A stretch of DNA of 64,000 nucleotides, taken from the NCBI GenBank assembly GCA_045617845.1, contig JAZLJL010000084.1, positions 4,876-68,875 on the forward strand, read 5' to 3'. Below the pieces are notes generated by a model that did no database searches, was not told where the DNA came from, and was given only the letters and a program-made list of their open reading frames with translations. Each line of letters starts with the position of its first letter. The stretch's first letter is position 1. The position numbers were made by a program, and so were the translations under genes. This stretch comes from UBA1181 sp045617845 (GTDB lineage Bacteria > Bacteroidota > Bacteroidia > Bacteroidales > Paludibacteraceae). Of the stretch, positions 34,222 to 43,702 are shown one piece after another.

Positions 34222-34950
34222 ATGGCCAAAGAAGTGGAAGAAATAGATGTTGACGGCATAGGGAAAGTGGCAATAAACCATAGCATCAGGGCAAAACGTA
34301 TATCCATCAAAGTAAGTTCAAAGCAAGTAACCTTGGTCGTGCCTATCGGATGTAGGGTCAGCGCCGCACTCTCCTTCCTAGAAAAGAAAAAAGGGTGGAT
34401 CATAACATGTCTTAGAAAAATCGAAGAGAAAAGAATAACAGACCAACCATCCATAATCGACGAAAACACGGAATATAAGACACTCACCTTCACGGTGCGA
34501 ATAGAGCGTTTTAACGGGCTAAATTTCCACTCAAAGCTCAAGGACGGATGGTTGACTATCCTATGCCCGGAAAACGCCGAAATCGAGGCGGAAAACGTCC
34601 AACAGCTCATCCGCAAGATAATTGAACGAGCCATGACAGCGGAAGCTAAGAGAGTGCTGCCGGAAAGGCTGGACTATTTGGCTGGAAGATGTGGTTTGAA
34701 ATACGCAGGCGTCCGTATCCGCAAGACGCGAACAAGATGGGGGAGCTGTACACAAGGAAGCCACATCAGTCTCAATATGTTCCTGATGCGGCTTCCGCAA
34801 CAATTAGTAGATTATGTTCTAATTCACGAGCTTTGTCACACCGTGGAGCTAAACCATAGCGAGCGGTTTTGGACGCTCGTGAACTCTTTCACAGACAACA
34901 AATCGAAAGAACTCCGGAAAGAACTCCGGAACTATCAGACCTGCCTCTGA
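34222..34950 (+). CDS. YgjP-like zinc metallopeptidase (DUF45/M48-type)
   Basis: A 242-residue protein of the YgjP/DUF45 family. The HExxH zinc motif lies in YVLIHELCHTVELNHSERFW, with the third ligand in the NHSERFW part. The upstream TRTRWGSC and SLNMFLMRLP are family hallmarks. There is no signal peptide, so it is cytoplasmic. In some genomes the family sits next to R-M genes, and here it lies just across tRNA-Phe from one; a functional tie is not shown. Substrate unknown. Confidence 0.9.
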   Translation: MAKEVEEIDVDGIGKVAINHSIRAKRISIKVSSKQVTLVVPIGCRVSAALSFLEKKKGWIITCLRKIEEKRITDQPSIIDENTEYKTLTFTVRIERFNGLNFHSKLKDGWLTILCPENAEIEAENVQQLIRKIIERAMTAEAKRVLPERLDYLAGRCGLKYAGVRIRKTRTRWGSCTQGSHISLNMFLMRLPQQLVDYVLIHELCHTVELNHSERFWTLVNSFTDNKSKELRKELRNYQTCL

Positions 34951-35033
34951 TGATCTAACTCATAAAATATTATGGGGCGTATGTCCCCTCTAATTTAAGG
35001 ACCGCACTACAGAGAGGCAATCCAACGAATGGT

Positions 35034-35528
35034 TTAATCCTGATGTCTGGATGATCCTACATGCTTCAGCTCAAAATAGTTTTCGCTGCGGCTTGATACA
35101 GTTCCATCCTTGTAGGCCCAGTAATCGGCTAAATCCATGAAATAATAACCATAAATATAGTTATTCGTCACTTTAGAGATGTCGATGCAGGCGATGTCGG
35201 CGCCCCAACGTCCGCCATAGTTCAACGCCATGACGCCATACGAACCCTCGCAGTCCTCCAACCAATACCAACCGAATTCGTAAGTCTCTTGGTAAACGCC
35301 TTTATAATATACCTCCTCGTAACCATACTTATAATTATCATCATAAAAGAAGAATCTGCTGAAATAATTCTCTTGTCCGTAATATTCTTTCACAGGCAAA
35401 GCCCCTTCCCAGCAAACCCCAGTTATAATCATATCCTCCATCTCGTCCTCATCCTGGCAAGATGGGAAAAGACTTATTGAAAGCACCGTTAGCAAGGCCA
35501 AAATGAATCTCCTATATAAAACCTTCAT
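35034..35528 (-). CDS. Lipoprotein of unknown function
   Basis: A 164-residue lipoprotein. The signal peptide ends at the lipobox LFPSC followed by QDEDEMED, an acidic stretch typical of surface-exposed Bacteroidota lipoproteins. The body is rich in Tyr, Trp, Gly and acidic residues, with short strands such as FGWYWLEDCEG. It suggests a small beta-sandwich or lipocalin-like fold. ATG 35528 is chosen as the signal start. I do not recognise a family. Confidence 0.7.
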   Translation of the reverse strand: MKVLYRRFILALLTVLSISLFPSCQDEDEMEDMIITGVCWEGALPVKEYYGQENYFSRFFFYDDNYKYGYEEVYYKGVYQETYEFGWYWLEDCEGSYGVMALNYGGRWGADIACIDISKVTNNYIYGYYFMDLADYWAYKDGTVSSRSENYFELKHVGSSRHQD

Positions 35529-35598
35529 ATCGTATATTTTTATAATTAGCAATGCAATGACAAGTCACCCCATCGTCTCCGATTGGGACAACCTTATA

Positions 35599-35632
35599 CA
35601 AAGATAAAAATTTAATAGAGAATCACAACAAA
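35599..35632 (-). promoter_or_regulatory. Promoter of the lipoprotein gene at 35.5 kb
   Basis: On the minus strand, TTTG (35629-35632) and TATCTTTG (35599-35606) are separated by 22 bases. This is slightly longer than the usual 19-21, but both elements match consensus. It lies about 70 bases before the start codon. Confidence 0.5.
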
Positions 35633-35668
35633 ATATTTCTTTTTTTTCAAATCATTTAGAAATAATAA

Positions 35669-36463
35669 TTAAGGCAACAATTCAGGACGAAACTCAAAAT
35701 GCATAGTATCAAAATGATACCAACGGGCGCCGGAAACAAACCCATGGCGTTCAAAAACACGAATAATCTCCCAAGGGATACGGTTTTTATACTTGATGGA
35801 ATCCAATTCTTTCTTTCCCGGATTCGCCCAAAGCCAATAATCGGAAAAATCGACGCAAATGTCTATCGTCATGCCATAGCTATGCGCACTAAGACGATCG
35901 GCGCCACGCACCTTACGCCAATAGAAAGAGGAAGAATTGCGAAAATACTTAGCATAACTGGATGGAAGGCGGGACAAATCAGCCGCGACGGCGCGGAGGC
36001 TATCCGCGGCACCATTCAATGACGTGAAAGGTATCTTTTGCCCGAACCAGTCCACTTTAACCAAATGGGAACGCACAAGCTGCTGCGTATCGCCATACAT
36101 TTTTCGGAATAAAGATTCGCAACGAATACGCCCCGCATCCGCCAAATAGGCAGGCGTCTTCGAAGACGTGTCGTACGGGACGGAAAACATGTCCTCCACA
36201 TCGGCATGATCCAGTTTCGCCAAGAAGTCTTTCTCCAGACCATCGTCATAGCGAAGAGACGTACCGTCGGAAAAGAGCAACCGGTTTTCAGAGAATCCTT
36301 TGATGAAATCCGGGTAAACACGCATTAGTTTACGTGCGCCAGAAGGGATTGTCATAGAATCAAGCTGAAGAGCCCCTATACCTTCCTGGGCAAAGCAGGG
36401 AGAAAAAAAGGCGAAAACCAATACGCACAACAAAGGGAAACGGGACATAAAAGTTTTCTCCAT
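35669..36463 (-). CDS. M15-family D-Ala-D-Ala carboxypeptidase-like protein
   Basis: A 264-residue exported protein with a signal peptide ending near CFAQ. The zinc site of M15 peptidases is visible as RLSAHSYGMTIDICVDF (His and Asp ligands) and WYHFDTMHFEFRP (Glu/His end). It resembles the M15_4 (CwlK/VanY) group that trims peptidoglycan peptides. ATG 36463 is used; ATG 36448 is also possible. It starts six bases after the DUF4846 stop, so the two form a probable operon for the cell envelope. Confidence 0.88.
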   Translation of the reverse strand: MEKTFMSRFPLLCVLVFAFFSPCFAQEGIGALQLDSMTIPSGARKLMRVYPDFIKGFSENRLLFSDGTSLRYDDGLEKDFLAKLDHADVEDMFSVPYDTSSKTPAYLADAGRIRCESLFRKMYGDTQQLVRSHLVKVDWFGQKIPFTSLNGAADSLRAVAADLSRLPSSYAKYFRNSSSFYWRKVRGADRLSAHSYGMTIDICVDFSDYWLWANPGKKELDSIKYKNRIPWEIIRVFERHGFVSGARWYHFDTMHFEFRPELLP

Positions 36464-36469
36464 AGCATT

Positions 36470-37315
36470 CTACTCCTTCCACCTCATAAAATTATTCTCC
36501 GTGAAATTCCACTCTGGCGTACGTATCACTTCGTCGTTATCAGATAAATCGACCGTGAACCAAGGAGAACCTGCTTCCTCATAGTTACGTAGGATCTCAA
36601 TCTCTTGGGCAGGCATATAACTTTGGGAGAACATCAGCCTCAACCGCTTACCATCAGCACTGCGCAAGACATCCATCACCGTAATCACATGTCCGGGAGA
36701 ACCACCCGCCACGAGCAAATCACCCGGACGCACATCAGAAGCAGGGACTTTAACCATCTCCTTAGACAAAGAGAGACTACCCGCATAGTTGAAGACAGTA
36801 TTTAAATATTTTCTAAAATTAGCATAGCTATAATCCTCCTTGGCATCCTTCTGCCAATAAGCGCTCCAATTTTTGCCGAAATGGACACGATAGCCCGAAG
36901 CCCACTTTGAGTAGTCGCAACGGAAGCCAGACGTGAAATTGAAATGGATCTTCGCATATTGCTTCGTTTGGTAGAGATATTCCGCCCGCAATCTGATCGC
37001 CGCATCGGCGCATTGCTGCAAATCCTTTCCAATGAAATCGAACTTTAGCACCCCCACTTGGCAATGGTAAGATTTCTCCCGGCCATCGAAAAGATGAGTG
37101 GGGTAACCATAATCATACAAACCCAAGTTAAGCAACCATGCGGCATAACTACCCTTAGCAGGCTGCATACGTTGGAAGCGTGTGTCCAAATTCTGGTAAC
37201 GTGACACCACCGTATTGGAATCCTTACAAATAGAAAAAGAAGATCCAGTTTGTCCCCAAGACAAAGGGCAAAAAAGGAGAGCCGCCCATAATAGCTTTAT
37301 ACGCATAATTCCCAT
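36470..37315 (-). CDS. DUF4846-family exported protein
   Basis: A 281-residue protein with a signal peptide ending near PLSWGQ. The family pattern is clear in TRFQRMQPAKGSYAAWL, DLQQCADAAIRLRAEYLY, FRKYLNTVFNYAG and RPGDLLVAGGSPGHVITVMDV. Gly-Gly-Ser-Pro-Gly-His near the C-terminus is a likely functional loop. The biochemical role of DUF4846 is not known to me. ATG 37315 gives a clean signal peptide; ATG 37306 is an alternative and the longer frame to 37429 is unlikely. It is the first gene of a pair with the M15 peptidase. Confidence 0.85.
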   Translation of the reverse strand: MGIMRIKLLWAALLFCPLSWGQTGSSFSICKDSNTVVSRYQNLDTRFQRMQPAKGSYAAWLLNLGLYDYGYPTHLFDGREKSYHCQVGVLKFDFIGKDLQQCADAAIRLRAEYLYQTKQYAKIHFNFTSGFRCDYSKWASGYRVHFGKNWSAYWQKDAKEDYSYANFRKYLNTVFNYAGSLSLSKEMVKVPASDVRPGDLLVAGGSPGHVITVMDVLRSADGKRLRLMFSQSYMPAQEIEILRNYEEAGSPWFTVDLSDNDEVIRTPEWNFTENNFMRWKE

Positions 37316-37429
37316 AAAATTATTGTTTGAATGGCATATGAAAACAAAATAAGGGAAAAAAACAGAAACAAAAAAGGGAAATATAGTAGACAAGAATACA
37401 AAGTGTCTATTATTAGTAATAATTAACAA

Positions 37430-37462
37430 GTCGGCCCTCGGATGGAAAATCCGAAAGCCGAC
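37430..37462 (-). terminator. Hairpin after the small lipoprotein gene
   Basis: GTCGGC and GCCGAC plus an inner TCGGAT and ATCCGA form a two-part stem with a GGAAA loop. It lies 26 bases past the stop at 37488. Only a moderate T-rich stretch follows on the minus strand, so termination is likely but not certain. Confidence 0.6.
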
Positions 37463-37487
37463 CCGTCATTCGAAGAAACGAACCTAG

Positions 37488-38009
37488 TTATTTCACCTGG
37501 TCGATCTCGCCGCTGAAATCCATCAAAAACGTTAAACCATCACCCTCAGCGTTGATAAGGACAGAATAGGTTCCATCATCATTCTTAGTAATCTTGGCAG
37601 TTGCGTTCTTGAGTTCACGTTGCTCGGAAGTACCCCACTCCTTGATGACATTCAAAGTGTTAGGACCCATCATCGCGACAGAGTAACTATCCATTTCAGA
37701 CTTTGAGAAAAGAATCTGAATATATTTACCTCCGGCATTAACCGAAGAATTGAGGTCATACTCTTTATTCAACTCGCCCTCATTCATCACCAAATTAACC
37801 GTCAATTCATCGTTAATCGTCGTAGCTTCGAAATTCAAGCCAGATTTCGTGGAGAGAGATGTGGCGGCAGTCTTGTAATTGACTCCATTAACCACAATTG
37901 AACGACTAGAAGGAAGAACAGCAGCTTCTTCTTCTTTGCCACATTCACATGAACTGAAAACAGCCATACACATTACAGCGACTGTCCAAAAAGCGAAAGC
38001 ACGTTTCAT
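37488..38009 (-). CDS. Small lipoprotein, beta-rich, unknown function
   Basis: A 173-residue lipoprotein with a signal peptide ending at VFSSC, followed by ECGKEEE. The rest is predicted as beta strands alternating with charged turns (VNGVNYKTAATSL, YSVLINAEGDGLTFLMDFSG), like a small sandwich. ATG 38009 is preferred to the frame opening at 38048. A -7 box (minus TATCTTTG, 38067-38074) lies 57 bases upstream. No family recognised. Confidence 0.68.
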   Translation of the reverse strand: MKRAFAFWTVAVMCMAVFSSCECGKEEEAAVLPSSRSIVVNGVNYKTAATSLSTKSGLNFEATTINDELTVNLVMNEGELNKEYDLNSSVNAGGKYIQILFSKSEMDSYSVAMMGPNTLNVIKEWGTSEQRELKNATAKITKNDDGTYSVLINAEGDGLTFLMDFSGEIDQVK

Positions 38010-38348
38010 AAACTTTTGTAATTTAGTAACAATAAAACCCACATTCATAATTAGTTAAAAGCGTGGCAAAGATAATATACTTCTTTTGTATATTCATAAC
38101 AAAAAATGTAAAATAATGTATTTTCCCATAAAATGTGGATTTTTAGGCATCTGAATATCTGTATATTATCAATTACCCAATATTCATTTTAAAGGAGACA
38201 AGCAGGGAAAAACATCCTTCGTATAAGAAAGCGCCTATTTTTCATATGAAACCATACGTGATTATATTGCGGAAGGACATAAACAGTTATGTTGAATCAT
38301 GAATACGGGAAGTAACCAATGATAAATCATAAAATCTATTTCATTTCA
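38010..38348. other. Intergenic region between divergent lipoprotein gene and rpoN
   Basis: About 340 bases of AT-rich sequence. It contains the -7 box of the lipoprotein gene at 38067-38074. No open frame with a usable start, no tRNA and no stable hairpin was seen in the remainder. Confidence 0.5.
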
Positions 38349-38380
38349 TTTGCCCAAAATTCATTGTTTTGTTAATTTTG
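38349..38380 (+). promoter_or_regulatory. rpoN promoter, exact Bacteroidetes consensus
   Basis: TTTG at 38349-38352 and TAATTTTG at 38373-38380 with a 20-base spacer match the consensus exactly. The leader to ATG 38409 would be about 20 bases. Confidence 0.75.
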
Positions 38381-38408
38381 CTTTTGTTATAATTCACGAT
38401 TGACCCAT

Positions 38409-39884
38409 ATGTTACAACAGAAACTGCAGCAAAAACTGCAAATGAAGCTTTCCCCGCAGCAGATCCAGACGATTAAGCTGCTGGAGATCCCTACGCTCGA
38501 ACTAGAAGAACGTATCAGGCAAGAAGTGGAGGATAACCCCGCTCTCGAAATCGTGGACGACCCTATAACTTCCAATAATACCGACACAAGGGAAAAGAAC
38601 GAGGAAGGTGAGGAAGCGGACGATAACTTCGACGAACATGACTTCGATAAAGACAGTTACCTAAACGACTATAAAAGTGAGGATGACATTCCGGAATACG
38701 CTTTGGAAGAGCAATCCAGACAAGAAGCCCAAAGGGAAGGCGTCTCTTTCCTCAACGGAGAAACGCTGCAAGAGCACTTGATCAACCAATTGAGATTCCA
38801 CACCACTTCGAACGAACTGAAAGAGGCGACTGAATATGTGATCGGGAACATCGATGAGGACGGATACCTAAGGAGGTCGGCCGAATCCATGGTAGACGAC
38901 TACTCCTTCCAAACCGGTAAAATCATTAAAGAATCCCTAGTGGAGGAAGCCATGGCGCTCATCAAGACATTCGACCCTGCCGGCGTCGGCGCCAGCTCGC
39001 TCGAAGAGTGCCTCTACCTTCAATTGGAAAGGAAGACACCGACACCAAAAATCGAAACGGCGAAGCTAATCATCAAAAAATCATTCATAGACCTATCCCA
39101 AAAACGATATGACCGAATCATCAAAGATTTGGATGTCAGCGAAAAAGAGATTAAGGACGCCATGTCCGAAATCATCAAACTGAACCCGAAACCAGGAGGT
39201 TCATGGGATAGCTCCATCAGTGGCAACAATATCCAAATAACCCCGGACTTCATCGTAGAAAACGAGAACGGGGAACTGGTGTTCTCGTTGAACCAACGCT
39301 CCATCCCCGAACTTAACATCAACAGGAACTTCGCCGAAATGCTCGACGAATACACCAACAACAAAAACAACCAAAGTAAAGAGATGAAGGAAGCGGCTCT
39401 CTTCGTCAAACAGAAACTAGACTCCGCCAAATGGTTCATCAGTGCGATCAAACAACGACACGAAACGTTGCAAAGCGTCATCTGCGCACTGGCTGAGGCA
39501 CAAAAAGAATTCTTCATCACAGGGGACGAAACAAAACTCAAACCGCTTATACTCAAAGATATTGCCGACAAAACAGGGTATGATATCTCCACTATTTCCA
39601 GAGTAAGCAACAGCAAGTATGTCCAAACAGAATTTGGCATCTTCCCGATTAAATATCTATTCACAGACGCCCTGCAAACAAACGATGGGGACGTCATCTC
39701 CACAAAAGGAATCAAGACCATCCTCGAAGAGTGCATCAACAACGAGGATAAGAAAAACCCGCTCACGGACGACCGCCTCATGGAGATACTTGCGTCAAAA
39801 GGATATACGATCGCAAGACGTACTGTGGCAAAATATAGGGAACAATTGAACTTCCCCGTCGCAAGACTACGTAAAGAATTATGA
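38409..39884 (+). CDS. rpoN: RNA polymerase sigma-54 factor
   Basis: A 491-residue sigma-54 protein. Region I is Gln/Leu-rich (MLQQKLQQKLQMKLSPQQIQ) and contacts activators. An acidic region II follows (EKNEEGEEADDNFDEHDFDK). The core-binding domain and the C-terminal HTH lead to the RpoN box ARRTVAKYRE, which recognises the -24 promoter element. ATG 38409 is used; a TTG nine bases upstream is in frame but unlikely. No bacterial enhancer-binding activator is seen nearby. Confidence 0.96.
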   Translation: MLQQKLQQKLQMKLSPQQIQTIKLLEIPTLELEERIRQEVEDNPALEIVDDPITSNNTDTREKNEEGEEADDNFDEHDFDKDSYLNDYKSEDDIPEYALEEQSRQEAQREGVSFLNGETLQEHLINQLRFHTTSNELKEATEYVIGNIDEDGYLRRSAESMVDDYSFQTGKIIKESLVEEAMALIKTFDPAGVGASSLEECLYLQLERKTPTPKIETAKLIIKKSFIDLSQKRYDRIIKDLDVSEKEIKDAMSEIIKLNPKPGGSWDSSISGNNIQITPDFIVENENGELVFSLNQRSIPELNINRNFAEMLDEYTNNKNNQSKEMKEAALFVKQKLDSAKWFISAIKQRHETLQSVICALAEAQKEFFITGDETKLKPLILKDIADKTGYDISTISRVSNSKYVQTEFGIFPIKYLFTDALQTNDGDVISTKGIKTILEECINNEDKKNPLTDDRLMEILASKGYTIARRTVAKYREQLNFPVARLRKEL

Positions 39885-39908
39885 CAAACACTTAAAACGA
39901 AGGATATT

Positions 39909-40727
39909 ATGGAGATGGAAAATAGACAAGAGTCCTATGAGGAGAAGATAAGCCACAACGAGGACCAATTAGACGGGAAGGCGCACAATAACGAGCAAAA
40001 TGGCAACGATCCTTCCCCAAAACACACATTGGACGACATATCGGAAAAGACAAAAGCGATCCAACAAAAAAAGAAAAGGAAAAAAAGACAAAAGAAAATT
40101 TTCAAGAACATTGCGAAGGCTATTTCATTCATTTTCTTTCCTCTCCTAATTCCGGTCTATGGGACACTTATGTTATTCAACATGAAACTCTTTTCGTATT
40201 ATCCCACCCAATATGTAGCCTCTGCAAGGAATACCATTTTCATCTTTGGCATCATCTTCCCTTGCGTCATGTTCGTCATACTGAAACTTTTCAAGGCGAT
40301 TTCCGATATACGGGTACCAAGAAAAGAGGAGCGTCTCATCCCGTTTTTAGTCATAGGTCTCTGTTACCTCTACTGCGCATACATGCTCTACCATTACGCC
40401 ATGCCATTATGGGTAATCAATATGATTCTCAGCGTATCGATCGTCATCTTTTTGGAATCGGTCATTTCTCAATTCTGGAGAATTAGCGGACATGCGACCA
40501 GCATGGGAATGCTTATCGGCGCCATCATGGTAACATCGTATTGCACATACACGAACCTCTGCTTCCTGCTCTGCCTCTTCTTCGTAATAGCGGGCATTGT
40601 GGCTAGCGCGAGATTATATCTTAAAAGGCATACGCTAGCTCAATTATTAGTCGGGTTCTTTTTCGGCTTGTGTAGCGTTATTTTAGTGTCCATCTTAAAT
40701 CCAGGTCGGATATTTAGGTTATTTTGA
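39909..40727 (+). CDS. PAP2-like membrane phosphatase
   Basis: A 272-residue protein. Residues 1-60 are polar and end in a Lys/Arg-rich stretch (KKKRKKRQKK). Six membrane helices follow. Degenerate PAP2 phosphatase motifs are SGHATSMG (motif 2) and ARLYLKRHTLAQLLVG (motif 3, with His but a Gln where Asp is common). Phosphatase activity on a lipid phosphate is inferred and may be weakened. It begins 24 bases after rpoN and is likely cotranscribed. It overlaps the end of the convergent nuclease gene by nine bases. Confidence 0.75.
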   Translation: MEMENRQESYEEKISHNEDQLDGKAHNNEQNGNDPSPKHTLDDISEKTKAIQQKKKRKKRQKKIFKNIAKAISFIFFPLLIPVYGTLMLFNMKLFSYYPTQYVASARNTIFIFGIIFPCVMFVILKLFKAISDIRVPRKEERLIPFLVIGLCYLYCAYMLYHYAMPLWVINMILSVSIVIFLESVISQFWRISGHATSMGMLIGAIMVTSYCTYTNLCFLLCLFFVIAGIVASARLYLKRHTLAQLLVGFFFGLCSVILVSILNPGRIFRLF

Positions 40728-43682
40728 TTCGATCTTTTTCCCTTTGCATAATTCGACAAACGAGCAACAAGAACAATTATCCACATCCTTCGTTTGCGTA
40801 AAAGGCTGTTCGGGGCTAAAAATCACACGCATTAACTCCACAAGGTTCGCCTCAATCTCATTACAGTCTTCCGAGGATAATGAGGTGTAGTTTTTCTTCG
40901 TTTGTTTATTAGAGACAAGATTGAAATCCGATTCTTTATTACGCGTAAATAACAAAGAAGGTGTGACAGACATGTTCTTCTCGATAGTACAGATATAGGC
41001 ATATAGGAACACCTGTAACGCATATGACTTATACTTTTCACCACTATGGGAAAATAAAGAAGAAAGATCATCTATCTTAATGTTCGACGTTGGAGCCGCC
41101 CCTGTCTTATAGTCGACCACACGCCATGTCTTGTCTGACTCTTCCTGCAAGCGGTCGATGATTCCACCTATCTTGAAGCGCATTCCATCCACCTCAAAAG
41201 GATGGTCAAATTCATTCGTCTCCAGACCGATGATCCGGAAAGGGACACAATTATTACTATCAATCTTCAACGTGTTTTTCACATAGTTGACCACGACCAT
41301 CCGCGTCAACAATTGTTTACCCGTGAACGAGATAGGCAACCCTTCCCCCACCTTAAAGAACTCCTTCCTAAAAGCATCATCCACAACAGACTCCAGTGCC
41401 TTATCGTTCAACGACTCAATATCGGCAATATCAATTTCATCATGCCCAAAACGCTCATAAATATTCTGCATTGACGCATGGAAAATAAGACCCAATAACC
41501 TATGATCCACTTCATCGTTAAACTCTTCCTGTTCCCTAAGGTCCAACACATAGGAAAAATAGAATTTCATCGGACAGGTAATGTATTGGTTCAACACAGA
41601 AGGTGTTAAAGGACGAGCCTGGGAATTGATCGAAAAATCAAACATAGAACGCAATTTCTTAATCGCGTCCTCGCTCTTCTGCACGACAATGGACTTAGGG
41701 GAAGCTATCTCGATATCAGAACGCAAATCAAATAACTGCATTTCCTTGCCAGACTCAGCCATCAACTGCATCAAGAAACGGCTCATCTGCCCTTTGGATC
41801 CGCCACTGGTATCGGTGCAATAAAGGAATGTGACATTTTCGGCGCGTTGCAAGAGGCGATAGAAATAGTAGGCATACAAGGAATTCTTATGTTCTATAGT
41901 GGTCATACCGAACCCACGTCGTAGATTATGCGGAATGAAAGAAGATTCTCCTCCGCCCTTCGGCAATACTCCCTCATTGACAGAAAGCATCACCACATTT
42001 TTGAAATCCAAATTACGGGTCTCAAGGAAACCCATCACCTGCATTCCTTTCACAGGCTCACCAGAGAAAGGCACAGACGTGGAAGAGAGCATCCTCTCCA
42101 GGAGTTTTCCCATCGTCTGGATAGAAACCTTCAACTCACCTCTTTCTGTCAAGACAGACAACCTATTTACTAACGTATAAGCCCGATACAAGGCTTCCTT
42201 ATACAAAGCGTCGTATACGGTCGGTTCTAGGATTTCGGTATTCGTCGCACCTTCTTCCCCACCATCGCATTTCCTGTAATAAGAAGCGACTTTCTTCAAG
42301 ACAGCGCACAACCACTTTAATAAAGAGTAAGAAGGATCTTCATTGGTAGGGTCGATAAATGAAAAGAGCAACTTTAACGAGTCGTTGCGTTTTTTCAAAT
42401 CAGATACGGCAGGGAAATAGATATGTTTACTCACAATCTCCTCGTAAAGCGCAACAGAATCCTCAAAAACGATTTGGACATACGAATTACATAAAGTCTC
42501 CTTGATGAGACGGAAAGGAACGGTGCGTGGATTCCCTCCATTCAAAACCACCGAACACTGCATCTCCACCAACGACTTTACCAAGGCGAAAACAGGAGTT
42601 TGAATCAATGGCAAACCCATCGTGACGTTCAAGTCACCGACTGAGGGAGGGATAGAATGCATGACAGGCAAAAGAAGCGATTCGTCGCACAAAACGACAG
42701 CTGTCTCAGCATCGGAATATTTCTTTTCCTTACATACGGTCAGATAATCATTCAGATATTTCGCTTGCGCATTGTTCGTCGAAGAACTAATGCAAGTAAA
42801 ACATTTATTCTCTGAACGGAAAGTGTTAAGGACCGATTTGCTCAACTCATTCGGGAACCTCTCCAAGTTTTGCGCCATAAACGTGGCGGCCTCATGCTTC
42901 ACATTCGGCATCTCCATGTAATACTCATCCGTATCCCAATAGAAAAGGGCCTTCCCTGCTTTCTGTAAACGAGAAAAGAGCTCTATCTCACACTTATTCA
43001 ACACATTAAATCCAATGAAAACATACTTATCGGATTTAAATCGACCAACACCTTCCTTCTTCAAAACTTCATCCACCACAGTGCGGTGCAGCATTCCACC
43101 ATAAGCGAGTCCTTGGGCACGCAAATTCTCCCTAAATTCGACATACATCGGAAGAAGTGCATTCCACAAAGCCATGAACTTCCTTTTCAACATCGTCTTG
43201 TCATCCACGGAAAAATTACGGAAGAAATGACGTATCGATTCTATCTGTTCTTCGGACAGGAAACTGAAATCATCGTCCATCTTCGCCAAATCCGAAATAT
43301 TCCGGAATAAAAGTTCGGCGGAGACAAGGTTATTATCCACATCCTCAAAATCGCTCAAGATAACCTCACCCCAAAAATAAAAAGCATCCATGGTCTCAGG
43401 CTCGACACCCAACTCCCGCCAATCGATATTGTTCGAATATGCCTTATAGAGGTCACAGACCAATTTGACATCATCCGCCACCTGTAAATCCGTACAGGAG
43501 GCGAACAAATCCTGAATCGTGGTATAAGAAGGTGACCAAATAGGCTTATCAATGCTCCTCACCAAATAATTGTTAAAGAACAGCCTAGCGCGATTATTAG
43601 GGAATACGACCGTCAACCGAGAGAGTTCACTGCCGAATTTGGCGGTCAAATTTTCCGCGACAAGTTGTAGGAACGGGACCAT
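40719..43682 (-). CDS. AddB-like PD-(D/E)xK nuclease with iron-sulfur cysteines
   Basis: A 987-residue protein. The N-terminal half resembles an inactive helicase of the AddB type (TVVFPNNRARLFFNNYL). The C-terminal nuclease shows GGIIDRLQEESDKTWRVVDYKTG with the D and DYK of the core. The four cysteines of the iron staple appear as one in YITCPMKFYF and three in NCSCCSFVELC. In Bacteroidota such proteins pair with an AddA helicase-nuclease to process double-strand breaks. No addA neighbour is present in this window. It is likely cytoplasmic DNA repair. Confidence 0.85.
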   Translation of the reverse strand: MVPFLQLVAENLTAKFGSELSRLTVVFPNNRARLFFNNYLVRSIDKPIWSPSYTTIQDLFASCTDLQVADDVKLVCDLYKAYSNNIDWRELGVEPETMDAFYFWGEVILSDFEDVDNNLVSAELLFRNISDLAKMDDDFSFLSEEQIESIRHFFRNFSVDDKTMLKRKFMALWNALLPMYVEFRENLRAQGLAYGGMLHRTVVDEVLKKEGVGRFKSDKYVFIGFNVLNKCEIELFSRLQKAGKALFYWDTDEYYMEMPNVKHEAATFMAQNLERFPNELSKSVLNTFRSENKCFTCISSSTNNAQAKYLNDYLTVCKEKKYSDAETAVVLCDESLLLPVMHSIPPSVGDLNVTMGLPLIQTPVFALVKSLVEMQCSVVLNGGNPRTVPFRLIKETLCNSYVQIVFEDSVALYEEIVSKHIYFPAVSDLKKRNDSLKLLFSFIDPTNEDPSYSLLKWLCAVLKKVASYYRKCDGGEEGATNTEILEPTVYDALYKEALYRAYTLVNRLSVLTERGELKVSIQTMGKLLERMLSSTSVPFSGEPVKGMQVMGFLETRNLDFKNVVMLSVNEGVLPKGGGESSFIPHNLRRGFGMTTIEHKNSLYAYYFYRLLQRAENVTFLYCTDTSGGSKGQMSRFLMQLMAESGKEMQLFDLRSDIEIASPKSIVVQKSEDAIKKLRSMFDFSINSQARPLTPSVLNQYITCPMKFYFSYVLDLREQEEFNDEVDHRLLGLIFHASMQNIYERFGHDEIDIADIESLNDKALESVVDDAFRKEFFKVGEGLPISFTGKQLLTRMVVVNYVKNTLKIDSNNCVPFRIIGLETNEFDHPFEVDGMRFKIGGIIDRLQEESDKTWRVVDYKTGAAPTSNIKIDDLSSLFSHSGEKYKSYALQVFLYAYICTIEKNMSVTPSLLFTRNKESDFNLVSNKQTKKNYTSLSSEDCNEIEANLVELMRVIFSPEQPFTQTKDVDNCSCCSFVELCKGKKIESK

Positions 43683-43702
43683 ATCAGCAAAAAAGAGAAA
43701 GA

